The translations under genes were made by a program, and so were the position numbers. The notes below the pieces were generated by a model. The model saw nothing but the letters and a program-made list of their open reading frames with translations. It did not search any database and was not told where the DNA came from. From assembly GCA_964609975.1 (NCBI GenBank), contig CAZSTR010000032.1, positions 1 to 18,527 on the forward strand: a stretch of DNA of 18,527 bases, read 5' to 3'. Each line of letters starts with the position of its first letter. Within the stretch, counting starts at the first letter, position 1. Source of the DNA: UBA5905 sp964609975 (GTDB taxonomy: Bacteria; Bacillota; Clostridia; Oscillospirales; Acutalibacteraceae). Shown in pieces: positions 1-8,759 of the stretch.

Positions 1-1635
1 GACCGCCATGCGCTCCTGGGATTCGCTGATGGCCAGCTCCGTCCCGTCCAGACCCTCATATTTTTTGGGCACAGCATTCAAATCGATGTCCAGTCCATCC
101 GCCAGCTCGCCGATCGCCACCGACACACCGCCGGCACCAAAATCGTTGCAGCGCTTGATCATCTGGGTAGCGGTCTTATTGCGGAACAGCCGTTGCAGCT
201 TCCGCTCCTCCGGCGCGTTGCCCTTTTGCACCTCCGCACCACAGGTTTCCACCGAATGGGCGTTATGCGCCTTCGAAGATCCGGTGGCACCGCCGATGCC
301 ATCCCGTCCGGTGGCACCGCCCAGCAAAATCACCACATCGCCGGGCGCCGGCGTTTCCCGGCGCACATTTTCCGCCGGAGCAGCGGCCACAACCGCGCCG
401 ATTTCCATGTGCTTCGCCGCATAGCCGGGATGATAAATTTCATCCACGATGCCCGTGGCCAAACCGATCTGGTTGCCATAGGAGGAATAGCCGGCCGCCG
501 CCGTGGACACCAGCTGGCGCTGGGGTAGCTTTCCCGGAATCGTTTCGCTCACCGGCACCGTCGGGTCGGCGGCTCCGGTGATGCGCATAGCACCGTATAC
601 ATAAGCGCGGCCGGACAGCGGGTCGCGAATCGCACCGCCGATGCAGGTGGCCGCGCCGCCGAAGGGCTCGATTTCTGTGGGGTGGTTGTGGGTTTCGTTC
701 TTGAACAGCAAAAGCCACGGCTCCTTAACGCCGTCCACCTCCACCTCCACCTTCACGGTGCAGGCGTTGATTTCCTCCGACTCATCCAGTCGCTCCAGCT
801 TCCCCTGTTTTTTGAGATATTTAACCGCCACGGTAGCCAAATCCATGAGACAGATAGGCTTTTTGCGCCCAAGCTCATCCCGCACCGCCAGATATTCCTC
901 ATAGGTTTTCTGCAACAGCGCATCCTCGAAAACCACATCGTCGATAACGGTCAGGAAGGTGGTGTGTCGGCAATGATCTGACCAATAGGTGTCAACCATC
1001 CGGATTTCCGTGACGGTCGGCTCCCGCTTTTCCAAACGGAAATAGCTCTGGCAGAAGGCGATGTCGTCCAAATCCATGGCGAGGCCCATATCCTCCACCA
1101 GCTTCTTCAGTCCGTCTCGCTCCAGCTCCAAGAAGCCGTTCACCGTGGGCACCATCTCCGGTAGCTCATATTGCATCACCAGCGTCTCCGGCTTCTCCAG
1201 CGCCGCCTCCCGCGCCTCCACAGGGTTGATGACATATTTCTTGACCTGGGCGATTTCCATTGGGGTCAACGCGCCATACAGCGCATACACCTTCGCCGAG
1301 CGCACAATAGGCCGCTCACCCTGGGAGATAATCTGGATGCACTGGGCGGCGCTGTCTGCCCGCTGGTCAAACTGGCCGGGGAGATATTCCACCGCGAACA
1401 CCGTGGCGTTCTCCACAACCAGCTCCGCCGTGGCGATGTCCACCTGTGGCTCGGAAAACACCGTGCCGATAGCATATTCGAACAGCTCCGGCGTGATGTT
1501 CTCCGCGTCATAGCGGTTGAACACCCGCACATCCTCCAGACGCGCGATGCCCAGCAGGCCTCTGGCGTCGGACAGCAGAGCGCGTGCCTCGTTCGCCAGC
1601 TCCTTTTTCTTTTCCACAAAAACTCTGTAAACCAT
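1..1635 (-). CDS. purL: Phosphoribosylformylglycinamidine synthase, N-terminal part (runs off window)
   Basis: PurL converts FGAR to FGAM with ATP and glutamine, the fourth step of de novo purine synthesis, in the cytoplasm. The frame is open from ATG at 1635 to the left edge, giving 545 codons. It begins MVYRVFVEKKKELANEA and carries the PurL signature ETHNHPTEIEPFGG at about residues 312-325, followed by AIRDPLSGRAYVYGAMR and a glycine-rich GATGRDGIGGATGSS stretch. This resembles the large single-chain PurL of Clostridia and Bacteroides (about 1,200 residues, from memory), with a C-terminal glutaminase domain that would lie beyond the window. The start follows the purD stop by one base (TGA C ATG), so translation is probably coupled. 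It is the last visible gene of the pur operon. Family assignment is firm; the presence of the glutaminase domain cannot be seen here. Confidence 0.95.
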   Translation of the reverse strand, partial: MVYRVFVEKKKELANEARALLSDARGLLGIARLEDVRVFNRYDAENITPELFEYAIGTVFSEPQVDIATAELVVENATVFAVEYLPGQFDQRADSAAQCIQIISQGERPIVRSAKVYALYGALTPMEIAQVKKYVINPVEAREAALEKPETLVMQYELPEMVPTVNGFLELERDGLKKLVEDMGLAMDLDDIAFCQSYFRLEKREPTVTEIRMVDTYWSDHCRHTTFLTVIDDVVFEDALLQKTYEEYLAVRDELGRKKPICLMDLATVAVKYLKKQGKLERLDESEEINACTVKVEVEVDGVKEPWLLLFKNETHNHPTEIEPFGGAATCIGGAIRDPLSGRAYVYGAMRITGAADPTVPVSETIPGKLPQRQLVSTAAAGYSSYGNQIGLATGIVDEIYHPGYAAKHMEIGAVVAAAPAENVRRETPAPGDVVILLGGATGRDGIGGATGSSKAHNAHSVETCGAEVQKGNAPEERKLQRLFRNKTATQMIKRCNDFGAGGVSVAIGELADGLDIDLNAVPKKYEGLDGTELAISESQERMAV

Positions 1636-1636
1636 G

Positions 1637-2908
1637 TCAGTCTCCTTCCACTGCCTTCAGCGCCTTGGCGCCGATGTCGGTGCGATAATAGCGGTTTTCG
1701 AACTGTATACGCGCGGCCTTTTCATAGGAGCGCCGCACCGCCTCGGCAAGGGTCGGCGCCACGCTGGTGACGCCCAGCACCCGTCCGCCGGCGGTCAACA
1801 GTTTTCCGTCGGACAAACGCGCGCTCGCCACATAGGTGTCCGCTAACACATCCGCCGGAATTTCAATGGGAAAGCCCTTTTCATAAGCGGTGGGATAGCC
1901 CGCCGAGGCCAAAATCACACAGCAGGCGCTCTCCTCATAAAACTCCACCGGCGTTTCCCCCAGGGTTCCGTTGGTGACCGCCTGCATCACCGTCAGCAAA
2001 TCGCTTTTCAAAAGCGGAAGCACCACCTGGGTTTCCGGGTCGCCGAACCGGCAATTATATTCAATAACCTTCGGCCCGTCCTCGGTGAGCATCAGCCCAA
2101 AATACAGACAGCCGCAGAAGGTGCGGTTTTCCGCCTTCATCGCCCGAACGGTAGGCAGGAAAATTTCATCCATGCACCGCTTCGCCACGGCTTCGGTGTA
2201 ATAAGGGTTCGGCGCAACCGTTCCCATGCCGCCCGTGTTCAGCCCGGTGTCCCCGTCTCCGGCACGCTTATGGTCCATAGAGGAAACCATCGGCACTACC
2301 GTTTCGCCGTCGGTAAAGGACAGCACCGACACCTCCGGTCCAGTCAGAAACTCCTCGATAACGATATGGTCGCCGCTTTTCCCGAACTGCTTATCCTGCA
2401 TGATGGACACCACAGCCCGGCGCGCCTCCTCGCGGGTGTTGGCGACGATGACGCCCTTTCCCAGCGCCAGCCCGTCCGCCTTGACGACCGTTGGAATTGG
2501 CGCCGTCTCCAGATAGGCCAGCGCCGCCTCCATGTCGTCGAACACCGCATAGGAGGCGGTGGGAATTCCGTATTTTTTCATGAGGTTTTTGGAAAAGACC
2601 TTGCTTCCCTCGATGATGGCCGCCGCCTTGCGCGGGCCGAAGCAGGGAATTCCCTGCTCCTCCAGCCGGTCCACCATCCCCAGCACCAGCGGGTCATCCG
2701 GCGCAACCACCGCATAGTCAACCCTCTGCTCCAACGCAAAGGCCGTGACTTTTTCCAAATCCGTGGCCGCGATGTCCACGCAGGTGGCCTCCTGCGCCAT
2801 GCCACCGTTTCCGGGCAAGGCGAATATCTCCTCCACCGCCGGGTTTTCTCTCAGCTTTTTGATGATGGCGTGCTCTCGGCCGCCACTGCCCACAACCAGC
2901 AATTTCAT
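1637..2908 (-). CDS. purD: Phosphoribosylamine-glycine ligase (GAR synthetase)
   Basis: PurD joins phosphoribosylamine and glycine using ATP, the second step of the pathway. It is an ATP-grasp enzyme of 423 residues, the usual length. The N-terminal GSGGREHA is at residues 7-14, KADGLALGKGV at 143-153, the NTGGMG loop near 224-229, and EYNCRFGDPETQ with metal/ATP ligands at 283-294. The ATG at 2908 is preferred over an in-frame TTG seven codons upstream because the protein then starts MKLLVVGSGG as the family does, with a GTGAGGG-type ribosome site about 12 bases before it. It lies 25 bases after the AICAR formyltransferase gene and abuts purL. PurD's substrate is the unstable product of PurF, encoded in the same operon. 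Confidence 0.97.
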   Translation of the reverse strand: MKLLVVGSGGREHAIIKKLRENPAVEEIFALPGNGGMAQEATCVDIAATDLEKVTAFALEQRVDYAVVAPDDPLVLGMVDRLEEQGIPCFGPRKAAAIIEGSKVFSKNLMKKYGIPTASYAVFDDMEAALAYLETAPIPTVVKADGLALGKGVIVANTREEARRAVVSIMQDKQFGKSGDHIVIEEFLTGPEVSVLSFTDGETVVPMVSSMDHKRAGDGDTGLNTGGMGTVAPNPYYTEAVAKRCMDEIFLPTVRAMKAENRTFCGCLYFGLMLTEDGPKVIEYNCRFGDPETQVVLPLLKSDLLTVMQAVTNGTLGETPVEFYEESACCVILASAGYPTAYEKGFPIEIPADVLADTYVASARLSDGKLLTAGGRVLGVTSVAPTLAEAVRRSYEKAARIQFENRYYRTDIGAKALKAVEGD

Positions 2909-2933
2909 AACTCTCGCACCCTCACCCAATTTT

Positions 2934-4118
2934 TTAATGATGGAACAGCCGCATCCCTGTAAAGGCCATCACCATGTCATACGCGTTGCACCGGGCAATC
3001 ACCGCATCGTCGCGAATGGAGCCGCCCGGCTGGGCGATATATTTCACGCCGCTGCGCTTAGCGCGCTGGATGTTGTCATCGAAGGGAAAAAAGGCGTCTG
3101 AGCCGAGGGACACGCCATCCACGGTAGCCAGATAGGTCTTTTGCTCCGCGGCGGTGAAGGGCTCCGGCCGGGCGGTGAAATACCGCTGCCACACGCCGTC
3201 GGCGCACACATCCTCCTCATTCTGGTTGATATATCCGTCAATCACATTGTCCCGGTCGGGGCGACTGATTTCCGGACGGAAGGGCAAGGAAAGCACCTTG
3301 TCATGCTGACGCAGGAACCAGGTATCCGCCTTGGTGCCCGCCAGCCGGGTGCAATGAATTCGCGACTGCTGGCCGGCGCCCACGCCGATGGCCTGTCCGT
3401 CCACCGCATAGCAAACCGAATTCGACTGGGTGTATTTCAAGGTGATGAGCGCCACAATCAAATCCCGCTTCGCCTCCGCGGGCAGGTTTTTGTTATCCGT
3501 CACAAGATTCGAAAGCAGCTCCTCGTTGATGGGAAAGTTGTTTCTACCCTGCTCGAAGGTGATACCGAAGACCTGCTTCGTTTCGGTGACCTCCGGCACA
3601 TAATCCGGGTCAATTTTCACGATGTTATAGTTGCCCTTGCGCTTCGATTTGAGAATTTCCAGCGCCTCCGGCTCATAGCCCGGTGCAATGATGCCATCGG
3701 AAATCTCCCGCTTGATCATTTTCGCCGTGGTCACATCGCACACATCCGACAGCGCCACCCAATCGCCGAAGGAGCACATCCGGTCGGCGCCGCGGGCGCG
3801 GGCATAGGCGCAAGCCAATGGCGAGAAATCCAGCCCCTCAACATCCTCCACAAAGCAGGCCTTTTTCAGCCGGTCGGAGAGAGGAATTCCCACCGCCGCG
3901 CTGGTGGGGCTGACATGTTTGAAGGACGCCACTGCCGGCAGCCCCAGCGCCGCCTTCAGCTCGCGCACCAGCTGCCAGGAGTTGAAGGCATCCAGAAAGT
4001 TGATATAGCCCGGACGGCCGCAAAGAATTTCGATGGGCAGCTCCTCCCCGCCGCGCATATAAATGCGTGCAGGCTTCTGATTGGGGTTGCATCCGTATTT
4101 CAACTCAAATTCTTTCAT
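2934..4118 (-). CDS. Stand-alone AICAR formyltransferase (PurH C-terminal domain type)
   Basis: This transfers a formyl group from 10-formyltetrahydrofolate to AICAR, giving FAICAR, the penultimate step to IMP. The 394 residues correspond only to the transformylase half of PurH. NPNQKPA is at residues 11-17, the catalytic Lys-His pair (FKHVSPTSAA) at 67-68, QSNSVCYA at 231-238 and GVGAGQQSR at 245-253. There is no MGS-like IMP cyclohydrolase domain in front. The ATG at 4118 has a clear AGGAGAG ribosome site; the GTG five codons earlier would overlap the preceding stop and is less likely. The adjacent upstream gene encodes an unrelated PurO-type cyclohydrolase, so the two PurH activities come from separate neighbouring genes. 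Its substrate AICAR (ZMP) is the metabolite family sensed by the operon's leader riboswitch. Confidence 0.95.
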   Translation of the reverse strand: MKEFELKYGCNPNQKPARIYMRGGEELPIEILCGRPGYINFLDAFNSWQLVRELKAALGLPAVASFKHVSPTSAAVGIPLSDRLKKACFVEDVEGLDFSPLACAYARARGADRMCSFGDWVALSDVCDVTTAKMIKREISDGIIAPGYEPEALEILKSKRKGNYNIVKIDPDYVPEVTETKQVFGITFEQGRNNFPINEELLSNLVTDNKNLPAEAKRDLIVALITLKYTQSNSVCYAVDGQAIGVGAGQQSRIHCTRLAGTKADTWFLRQHDKVLSLPFRPEISRPDRDNVIDGYINQNEEDVCADGVWQRYFTARPEPFTAAEQKTYLATVDGVSLGSDAFFPFDDNIQRAKRSGVKYIAQPGGSIRDDAVIARCNAYDMVMAFTGMRLFHH

Positions 4119-4129
4119 ATCTTCTCTCC

Positions 4130-4846
4130 TCACGCGTTTTTGTTGACGATGCGGGTTTCGGTTTCGCCGCTGGCAATGTCGATATACCGCACGAACAGTG
4201 AAACCTTGTTATCCTCGTTGAGATTTTCCCAAATGCGCCGGGTCAGGGCATCAATGTCCTCATCCGGCAGAAGGAGCGTCTTCGGCTCTCCCTCGAAGGA
4301 GGGCAACGGATCGCCCTCTCCGGCATAGGTGTGAATGAATTTCGCCTTTCCGGCAACGGGGCTGGAATAGGCATACATGAAGCGCTCGCAGGAGGAATCG
4401 TCCCCCTCGGCGCTTTTGAGAATCGACATGGCGAAATTCATCCCGCCATTCTCACGCCGGATGATGCCGGAAATGCGCGGGGTGAAGTTGGGCTTGTCGT
4501 CCTCGAATTCCCGCGTGCGCAACGCTTGCTCAAAGGTCAACTGACGATCCATCAAATCATAAATCGTGTCGGTCTGGTCACCGTTGGTGACAATTGTTTT
4601 GTTGCCCAGCACCCGCACCGGATAATAAATAATCAAATGGGGATCGACCATTTTCGACTCGTCGAAGGCTTTGGTGCGCAACGCCTCTCCCTCGGCCACA
4701 AAGACACGGTTGCGGCTGTTGACACTGCGTCCCATGATGAAATAGGCTGTGACCGCTTTTTTCGCGTCCGCCGATTTTCCGATAAGAATTCCCCGGCCGT
4801 GATAGGTCTGGGAACGAAGCTCCTGCTCGATGGTGGAAATGTTCAT
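4130..4846 (-). CDS. purO: IMP cyclohydrolase, PurO-like family
   Basis: The inferred reaction is ring closure of FAICAR to IMP, the last step of the pathway. The 238-residue protein has YHGRGILIG at residues 15-23 and GRSVNSRNRVF at 39-49. I recognise both as hallmarks of the IMP_cyclohyd (PurO) family first known from archaea, which is unrelated to the PurH N-terminal domain. The ATG at 4846 is chosen because the GTG five codons upstream (GTGAGGGCG) overlaps what reads as the ribosome site. Eleven bases separate it from the formyltransferase gene, which supplies its substrate. Three hairpins lie between it and purN. The gene symbol is by analogy, since bacterial members are usually just called IMP cyclohydrolase. 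Confidence 0.87.
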   Translation of the reverse strand: MNISTIEQELRSQTYHGRGILIGKSADAKKAVTAYFIMGRSVNSRNRVFVAEGEALRTKAFDESKMVDPHLIIYYPVRVLGNKTIVTNGDQTDTIYDLMDRQLTFEQALRTREFEDDKPNFTPRISGIIRRENGGMNFAMSILKSAEGDDSSCERFMYAYSSPVAGKAKFIHTYAGEGDPLPSFEGEPKTLLLPDEDIDALTRRIWENLNEDNKVSLFVRYIDIASGETETRIVNKNA

Positions 4847-4871
4847 ACGATTCGCCCTCACTTATTATTTT

Positions 4872-4938
4872 TCTTTCGCGAAAGAGGGCGCAGAAAATGC
4901 GCCCCTTCGTCTGTTCATTCCGAAAATTCAGTTTTCGG
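4872..4938 (-). other. Three consecutive hairpins between purN and purO
   Basis: Reading on the minus strand, the purN stop lies within a 7-bp stem (4920-4926 with 4932-4938). A second 7-bp GC-rich stem pairs 4886-4892 with 4898-4904, with a short loop. A perfect 14-base palindrome lies at 4872-4885. None is followed by a convincing T-run, so a full terminator is unlikely. They could stabilise or process the mRNA, or tune expression of purO and downstream genes. That role is inference. Confidence 0.55.
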
Positions 4939-5545
4939 CGGACACAAGCTCCGCCGAAACCGCTTCAACAGCGGCGGGGAGCAGCTTCCATTCCGCCTGC
5001 TCCATCACTCGCTTTTGGAGGCTTTCCGGCGTATCGCCAGGCTGTACCTCCACCGCCTTTTGCAAAAGGATTTCCCCGCCGTCGGGAATCTCGTTGACGA
5101 AATGCACCGTCGCACCGGTGACCTTCACGCCCTTCGCCAGCGCCGCCTCATGCACCCGCAGGCCATAAAAGCCCTGGCCGCAAAAGGCAGGAATGAGCGA
5201 CGGATGGACATTGAGAATTCGCCGCTCATAGCGACGGGTGAAATCGGCGCTGAGAATGCTCATGAAGCCGGCCAGCACGATCAACTCCACGCCGTTCTCC
5301 TCCAGCGCCGCCACCAGAGCCGCCTCGAAGGCTTCCCCGCTGCCGCACTCCTTTTTGAGAATCGTCCGGGTGGGAATCCCGGCCTGCTGTGCGCGGGTCA
5401 GCGCATAGGCACCGGCATTGTTGGAAACTACCAGACAGATTTCTCCGCTGTGCAGGGCGCCGGAGCCTTGCGCAGCTATGAGCGCCTGCAAATTGGTGCC
5501 GCCGCCGGAAACCAGCACGGCCACCCTTGCTTTTCTTCGGTTCAT
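4928..5545 (-). CDS. purN: Phosphoribosylglycinamide formyltransferase
   Basis: PurN formylates GAR with 10-formyltetrahydrofolate, the third step. The 205-residue length is normal. SGGGTNLQAL for phosphate binding is at residues 13-22. The catalytic triad expected for the family is visible as Asn112 and His114 in NVHPSLIPAF and Asp155 in NEIPDGGEIL. The ATG at 5545 is chosen over upstream non-ATG codons because an AGAGGG ribosome site precedes it and the protein then starts normally. The gene begins 13 bases after purM ends. It uses the same folate cofactor as the formyltransferase gene downstream, which fits control by a folate-stress (ZTP) riboswitch. Confidence 0.96.
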   Translation of the reverse strand: MNRRKARVAVLVSGGGTNLQALIAAQGSGALHSGEICLVVSNNAGAYALTRAQQAGIPTRTILKKECGSGEAFEAALVAALEENGVELIVLAGFMSILSADFTRRYERRILNVHPSLIPAFCGQGFYGLRVHEAALAKGVKVTGATVHFVNEIPDGGEILLQKAVEVQPGDTPESLQKRVMEQAEWKLLPAAVEAVSAELVSAEN

Positions 5546-5558
5546 TTTTCTGCCCTCT

Positions 5559-6608
5559 TTATTCGATGACGATAGGCTGCTCCGAGGCAACGATTTCGCC
5601 GATCACATAGGCGTCATCCCCATGCTCCCGCAAAATCGCCAGCGCCATGTCCACATCCTCTTTCGCCACCACAACGCTCATGCCGACGCCCATGTTATAG
5701 GTGTTATACATATCCCGCTCCGGAATGTTGCCCCAGCGGGCAATCAAGTCGAAAATCGGCAACACCCGCACAGCAGATTTGTCGATTTTCGCGCCGAGTC
5801 CATCCGGGATGCTACGGGGGATGTTCTCATAAAAGCCGCCGCCGGTGATATGGGAAATGCCCTTCACCGCCACCTTTTCCAGCAGCGCCAGCACCGACCG
5901 CACATAAATCCGGGTGGGGGTCAGCAGCGCCTCGGCGATGGTGCGGCCGCCCAGCTCCTCCCGCGCCTCATACAGCGCCGGGTTGTTGTTGTCGATGTCG
6001 AAAACCTTGCGGCAGAGGGAAAAGCCGTTGGAATGGATGCCCGTGGAGGGCAACGCAAGCACCACATCGCCCGCCTTCATGGTCTTGTTGTCGATGATCC
6101 TCGACTTGTCCACGATGCCGGTGCAATAACCAGCTAGGTCATAATCCTCCGGCGGCATCAAACCGGGGTGCTCGGCTGTTTCGCCGCCGATGAGCGCCGC
6201 GCCGGACTGCACACAGCCCTCGGCCACGCCGCCGACGATGGCGGCAATTTTTTCCGGAACATTCTTGCCGCAGGCAATATAGTCCAGAAAAAACAGCGGC
6301 TTCGCGCCACAGCAGATAATATCGTTGACGCACATCGCCACCGCGTCGATGCCAATCGTGTCGTGCTTATCCATGAGGATGGCCAGCTTCACCTTTGTGC
6401 CACAGCCATCGGTGCCGGAAACCAGCACCGGCTCGTCGATGCCGGTCAAATCCAGGCCGAAGCATCCGCCGAAGCCGCCAACATCATCCAGACATCCGGC
6501 GTTCTTTGTCCGCCGGATATGCTTTTTCATCAGTTCCACCGATTTATACCCGGCGGTGATGTCCACGCCGGCCGCAGCGTAGCTGTCGGATTTGGAAATT
6601 TCATGCAT
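5559..6608 (-). CDS. purM: Phosphoribosylformylglycinamidine cyclo-ligase (AIR synthetase)
   Basis: PurM closes the imidazole ring, turning FGAM into AIR with ATP, the fifth step. The 349 residues match the family. Visible motifs are GVDITAGYKSVELMKK near the N-terminus, VSGTDGCGTK at 63-72, DAVAMCVNDI at 88-97, GGETAEHPG at 141-149, and the C-terminal NMGVGMSVVV. The start ATG at 6608 has AGGAG about 9 bases upstream; a longer reading into upstream sequence lacks support. It follows purF by 20 bases and precedes purN by 13. Nothing unusual is seen in the sequence. Confidence 0.97.
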   Translation of the reverse strand: MHEISKSDSYAAAGVDITAGYKSVELMKKHIRRTKNAGCLDDVGGFGGCFGLDLTGIDEPVLVSGTDGCGTKVKLAILMDKHDTIGIDAVAMCVNDIICCGAKPLFFLDYIACGKNVPEKIAAIVGGVAEGCVQSGAALIGGETAEHPGLMPPEDYDLAGYCTGIVDKSRIIDNKTMKAGDVVLALPSTGIHSNGFSLCRKVFDIDNNNPALYEAREELGGRTIAEALLTPTRIYVRSVLALLEKVAVKGISHITGGGFYENIPRSIPDGLGAKIDKSAVRVLPIFDLIARWGNIPERDMYNTYNMGVGMSVVVAKEDVDMALAILREHGDDAYVIGEIVASEQPIVIE

Positions 6609-6628
6609 GAGACCATTCTCCTCTGTTG

Positions 6629-8053
6629 TTATTCTTTTCCGTTCCAGCAATAGGTGCACAAATCACATTCGTCCAGTCCGATTGCCCGGATAATTCCCTC
6701 CAGGGATTGGAATTCCAGGGACGCAAAATGGAACCTGTCGCAGATAGCTTTCCGCAACGCTTTCCCGCGTTCCGTTTCCCCGTCGGCATATTCCTCGATG
6801 TGGGCGAAGCCCTCTTCCCCCTCCAGTTCCATAATCACCCGCCGGGCGATCAGCTCCATGTCGTTGGTGGAGCGGGAAAAATTCAGATATTTACAGCCAT
6901 ACATAATCGGCGGACAGGCGGAGCGCATATGCACCGAATGAGCGCCGTTTTCATACAAAAACTCCACCGTCTCCTTCAGCTGTGTGCCCCGCACGATGGA
7001 ATCGTCCACGAAAAGCAAATCCTTGTCCTTGATATATTCATACACGGGGATTTGCTTCATCTTCGCAACGCGACTGCGCTCCGACTGCTTCGTGGGGGTG
7101 AAGCTGCGCGACCAAGTGGGGGTATATTTGATAAAGGCGCGGGCGAATTTTTTGCGACTGCGGTTGGCGTAGCCGATGGCATGAGGCGTTCCAGAATCGG
7201 GAACACCGCCCACATAATCCACCGGCGCGGCGAAGCCATTTTTCTCGTCCTGCTCCGCCATCAGCTCCCCGTTGCGGCAGCGCATGGCCTCCACATTCAC
7301 CCCTTCATAGGTGGCCGTGGGATAGCCATAATAGCTCCACAAAAAGGAGCAAATCCGCTTTTTCTTTCCCGGTGCGGCCAGCTGTTCGATGCCCTTGGGG
7401 GAAATCTGCACGATTTCGCCCGGCCCCAGCTCCCGCTCGTCCTCGAAGCCCAGCTTCTGATAGGCGAAGGATTCGAAGGAGGCGGCATAGCCATCCTCCC
7501 GTTTTCCAATGAGCAACGGCAAACGGCCGACCCGGTCACGGGCGGCAATCAGCGACCCGTCGCTGGTCAAAATCAGCACCGAGCAGGTGCCGTCGATGGA
7601 GCGCTGCGCATAGCGAATTCCGTCGGCGAAATTGTCCATCTGGTTGATGAGCGCCGCCACAAGCTCTGTTGTATTCACCGCGCCGCCGGTCATGGCGTCG
7701 AAATATCCGCCGGCGTTGTTGAGACATTCCCCGATGAGGGTGTCGGCGTTGTTGATGACGCCGACGGTGCAAATGGCATAGGTGCCGAGCCGAGAGCGGA
7801 TGAGCATCGGCTGGGGGTCGGTGTCGCTGATACAGCCGATGGCCGAGGTGCCCTCCATCTCGTCGAGAATGTGCTCGAATTTTGTGCGGAAGGGCGCGTG
7901 CTCGATGCTGTGGATTTTTCGCTGCAGGCCAATCTGGCGGTCATAGGCCGCCATGCCGCCCCGGCGCGTGCCCAAATGCGAATGGTAATCCACCCCGAAA
8001 AACACATCCATCATGCAGTCCTGTGTCGAGGTGATTCCGAAAAAGCCTCCCAT
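6629..8053 (-). CDS. purF: Amidophosphoribosyltransferase homologue lacking the N-terminal catalytic Cys
   Basis: PurF makes phosphoribosylamine from PRPP, the committed first step, normally with ammonia cut from glutamine by an N-terminal nucleophile (Ntn) domain. The 474-residue protein starts MGGFFG where the family has (M)CGxxG, so the Ntn cysteine is Gly. The oxyanion segment HNGN is also altered (TVGVIN, about residues 96-101). An in-frame TGA three codons upstream of ATG 8053 rules out an extended start restoring the Cys. The phosphoribosyltransferase half is intact: the family YxGRTF-type region becomes YTPTWSRSFTP at 310-320, and the PRPP loop VDDSIVRGTQ is at 349-358. Cys235, Cys387 and the Cys463/466/469 cluster match the places of the B. 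subtilis [4Fe-4S] ligands. As I recall, Bacteroides homologues share the MGGFFG start. It probably still makes phosphoribosylamine, but its ammonia source is uncertain. Confidence 0.9.
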   Translation of the reverse strand: MGGFFGITSTQDCMMDVFFGVDYHSHLGTRRGGMAAYDRQIGLQRKIHSIEHAPFRTKFEHILDEMEGTSAIGCISDTDPQPMLIRSRLGTYAICTVGVINNADTLIGECLNNAGGYFDAMTGGAVNTTELVAALINQMDNFADGIRYAQRSIDGTCSVLILTSDGSLIAARDRVGRLPLLIGKREDGYAASFESFAYQKLGFEDERELGPGEIVQISPKGIEQLAAPGKKKRICSFLWSYYGYPTATYEGVNVEAMRCRNGELMAEQDEKNGFAAPVDYVGGVPDSGTPHAIGYANRSRKKFARAFIKYTPTWSRSFTPTKQSERSRVAKMKQIPVYEYIKDKDLLFVDDSIVRGTQLKETVEFLYENGAHSVHMRSACPPIMYGCKYLNFSRSTNDMELIARRVIMELEGEEGFAHIEEYADGETERGKALRKAICDRFHFASLEFQSLEGIIRAIGLDECDLCTYCWNGKE

Positions 8054-8072
8054 AACGCTTCACATTCCTCCG

Positions 8073-8759
8073 TCAGGCAAAAAAGAGCTTGGACAGGGTC
8101 ATCGGGTCCACATATTTCCCGTCCTTATACACCCGCATATTGCCCGAGGCGATTTCGTCGATAAGCATCACATCGCCGTTGGCATCATATCCGAACTCGA
8201 ACTTGATGTCATACAGCTCCAGTCCCTTCTCCAGCAAATCGTCCGCCACGATTTTCGTGATTTTCTGGGTCATGCTCTTGATGTCGTCATACTGCTGCTC
8301 AGTCATGACGCCCAGCGCCACCAGTCCGTCCTTCAGCACCAGCGGGTCGCCCTTCTCGTCGTTTTTGAAGGTCATTTCCACATAGGCGGGCAACGGAGCG
8401 CCCTCCTCCACATAATCGCTATAGCGGCGGAAGAAGCTTCCCACGGCGCGATAGCGGCAAATAACCTCCAGCCCCTTGCCGAAAACCTTCGCCGGGAGCA
8501 CCTCCATGGTGGTGTCGTTCAAATCGGCGCGGATATAATGGGTTTTGATACCGGCCGCGTTGATTTTTTCGAAGAAATACACCGACATACGCAGGTTTAC
8601 ATCGCCCACACCGTCGATGGTCAGACCCACCGCATTCTCACCGGGATCAAACACGCCGTCCTTGCCGGTGCAATCGTCCTTGAATTTCAACAGACAGTTG
8701 CCATTCTCCAGCGCATAAACATTCTTGGTCTTTCCTGTGTAGACGAGCTTCTTTTCCAT
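8073..8759 (-). CDS. purC: Phosphoribosylaminoimidazole-succinocarboxamide synthase (SAICAR synthetase)
   Basis: PurC joins CAIR and aspartate with ATP to give SAICAR. It has 228 residues, near the usual short bacterial form. GKTKNVY at 9-15 is the nucleotide-binding start, FKDDCTGKDG follows near 26-35, and GSFFRRY lies mid-protein. The C-terminal motif is IDEIASGNMRVYKDGKY rather than the commoner DE(I/V)-(S/T)PD-(S/T)-RxW, a variant I associate with Clostridia and Bacteroides. ATG 8759 has AAGGAG 9 bases upstream. The spacer to purE is 58 bases and AT-rich. PurB, which would act on its product, is not in the window. Confidence 0.95.
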   Translation of the reverse strand: MEKKLVYTGKTKNVYALENGNCLLKFKDDCTGKDGVFDPGENAVGLTIDGVGDVNLRMSVYFFEKINAAGIKTHYIRADLNDTTMEVLPAKVFGKGLEVICRYRAVGSFFRRYSDYVEEGAPLPAYVEMTFKNDEKGDPLVLKDGLVALGVMTEQQYDDIKSMTQKITKIVADDLLEKGLELYDIKFEFGYDANGDVMLIDEIASGNMRVYKDGKYVDPMTLSKLFFA

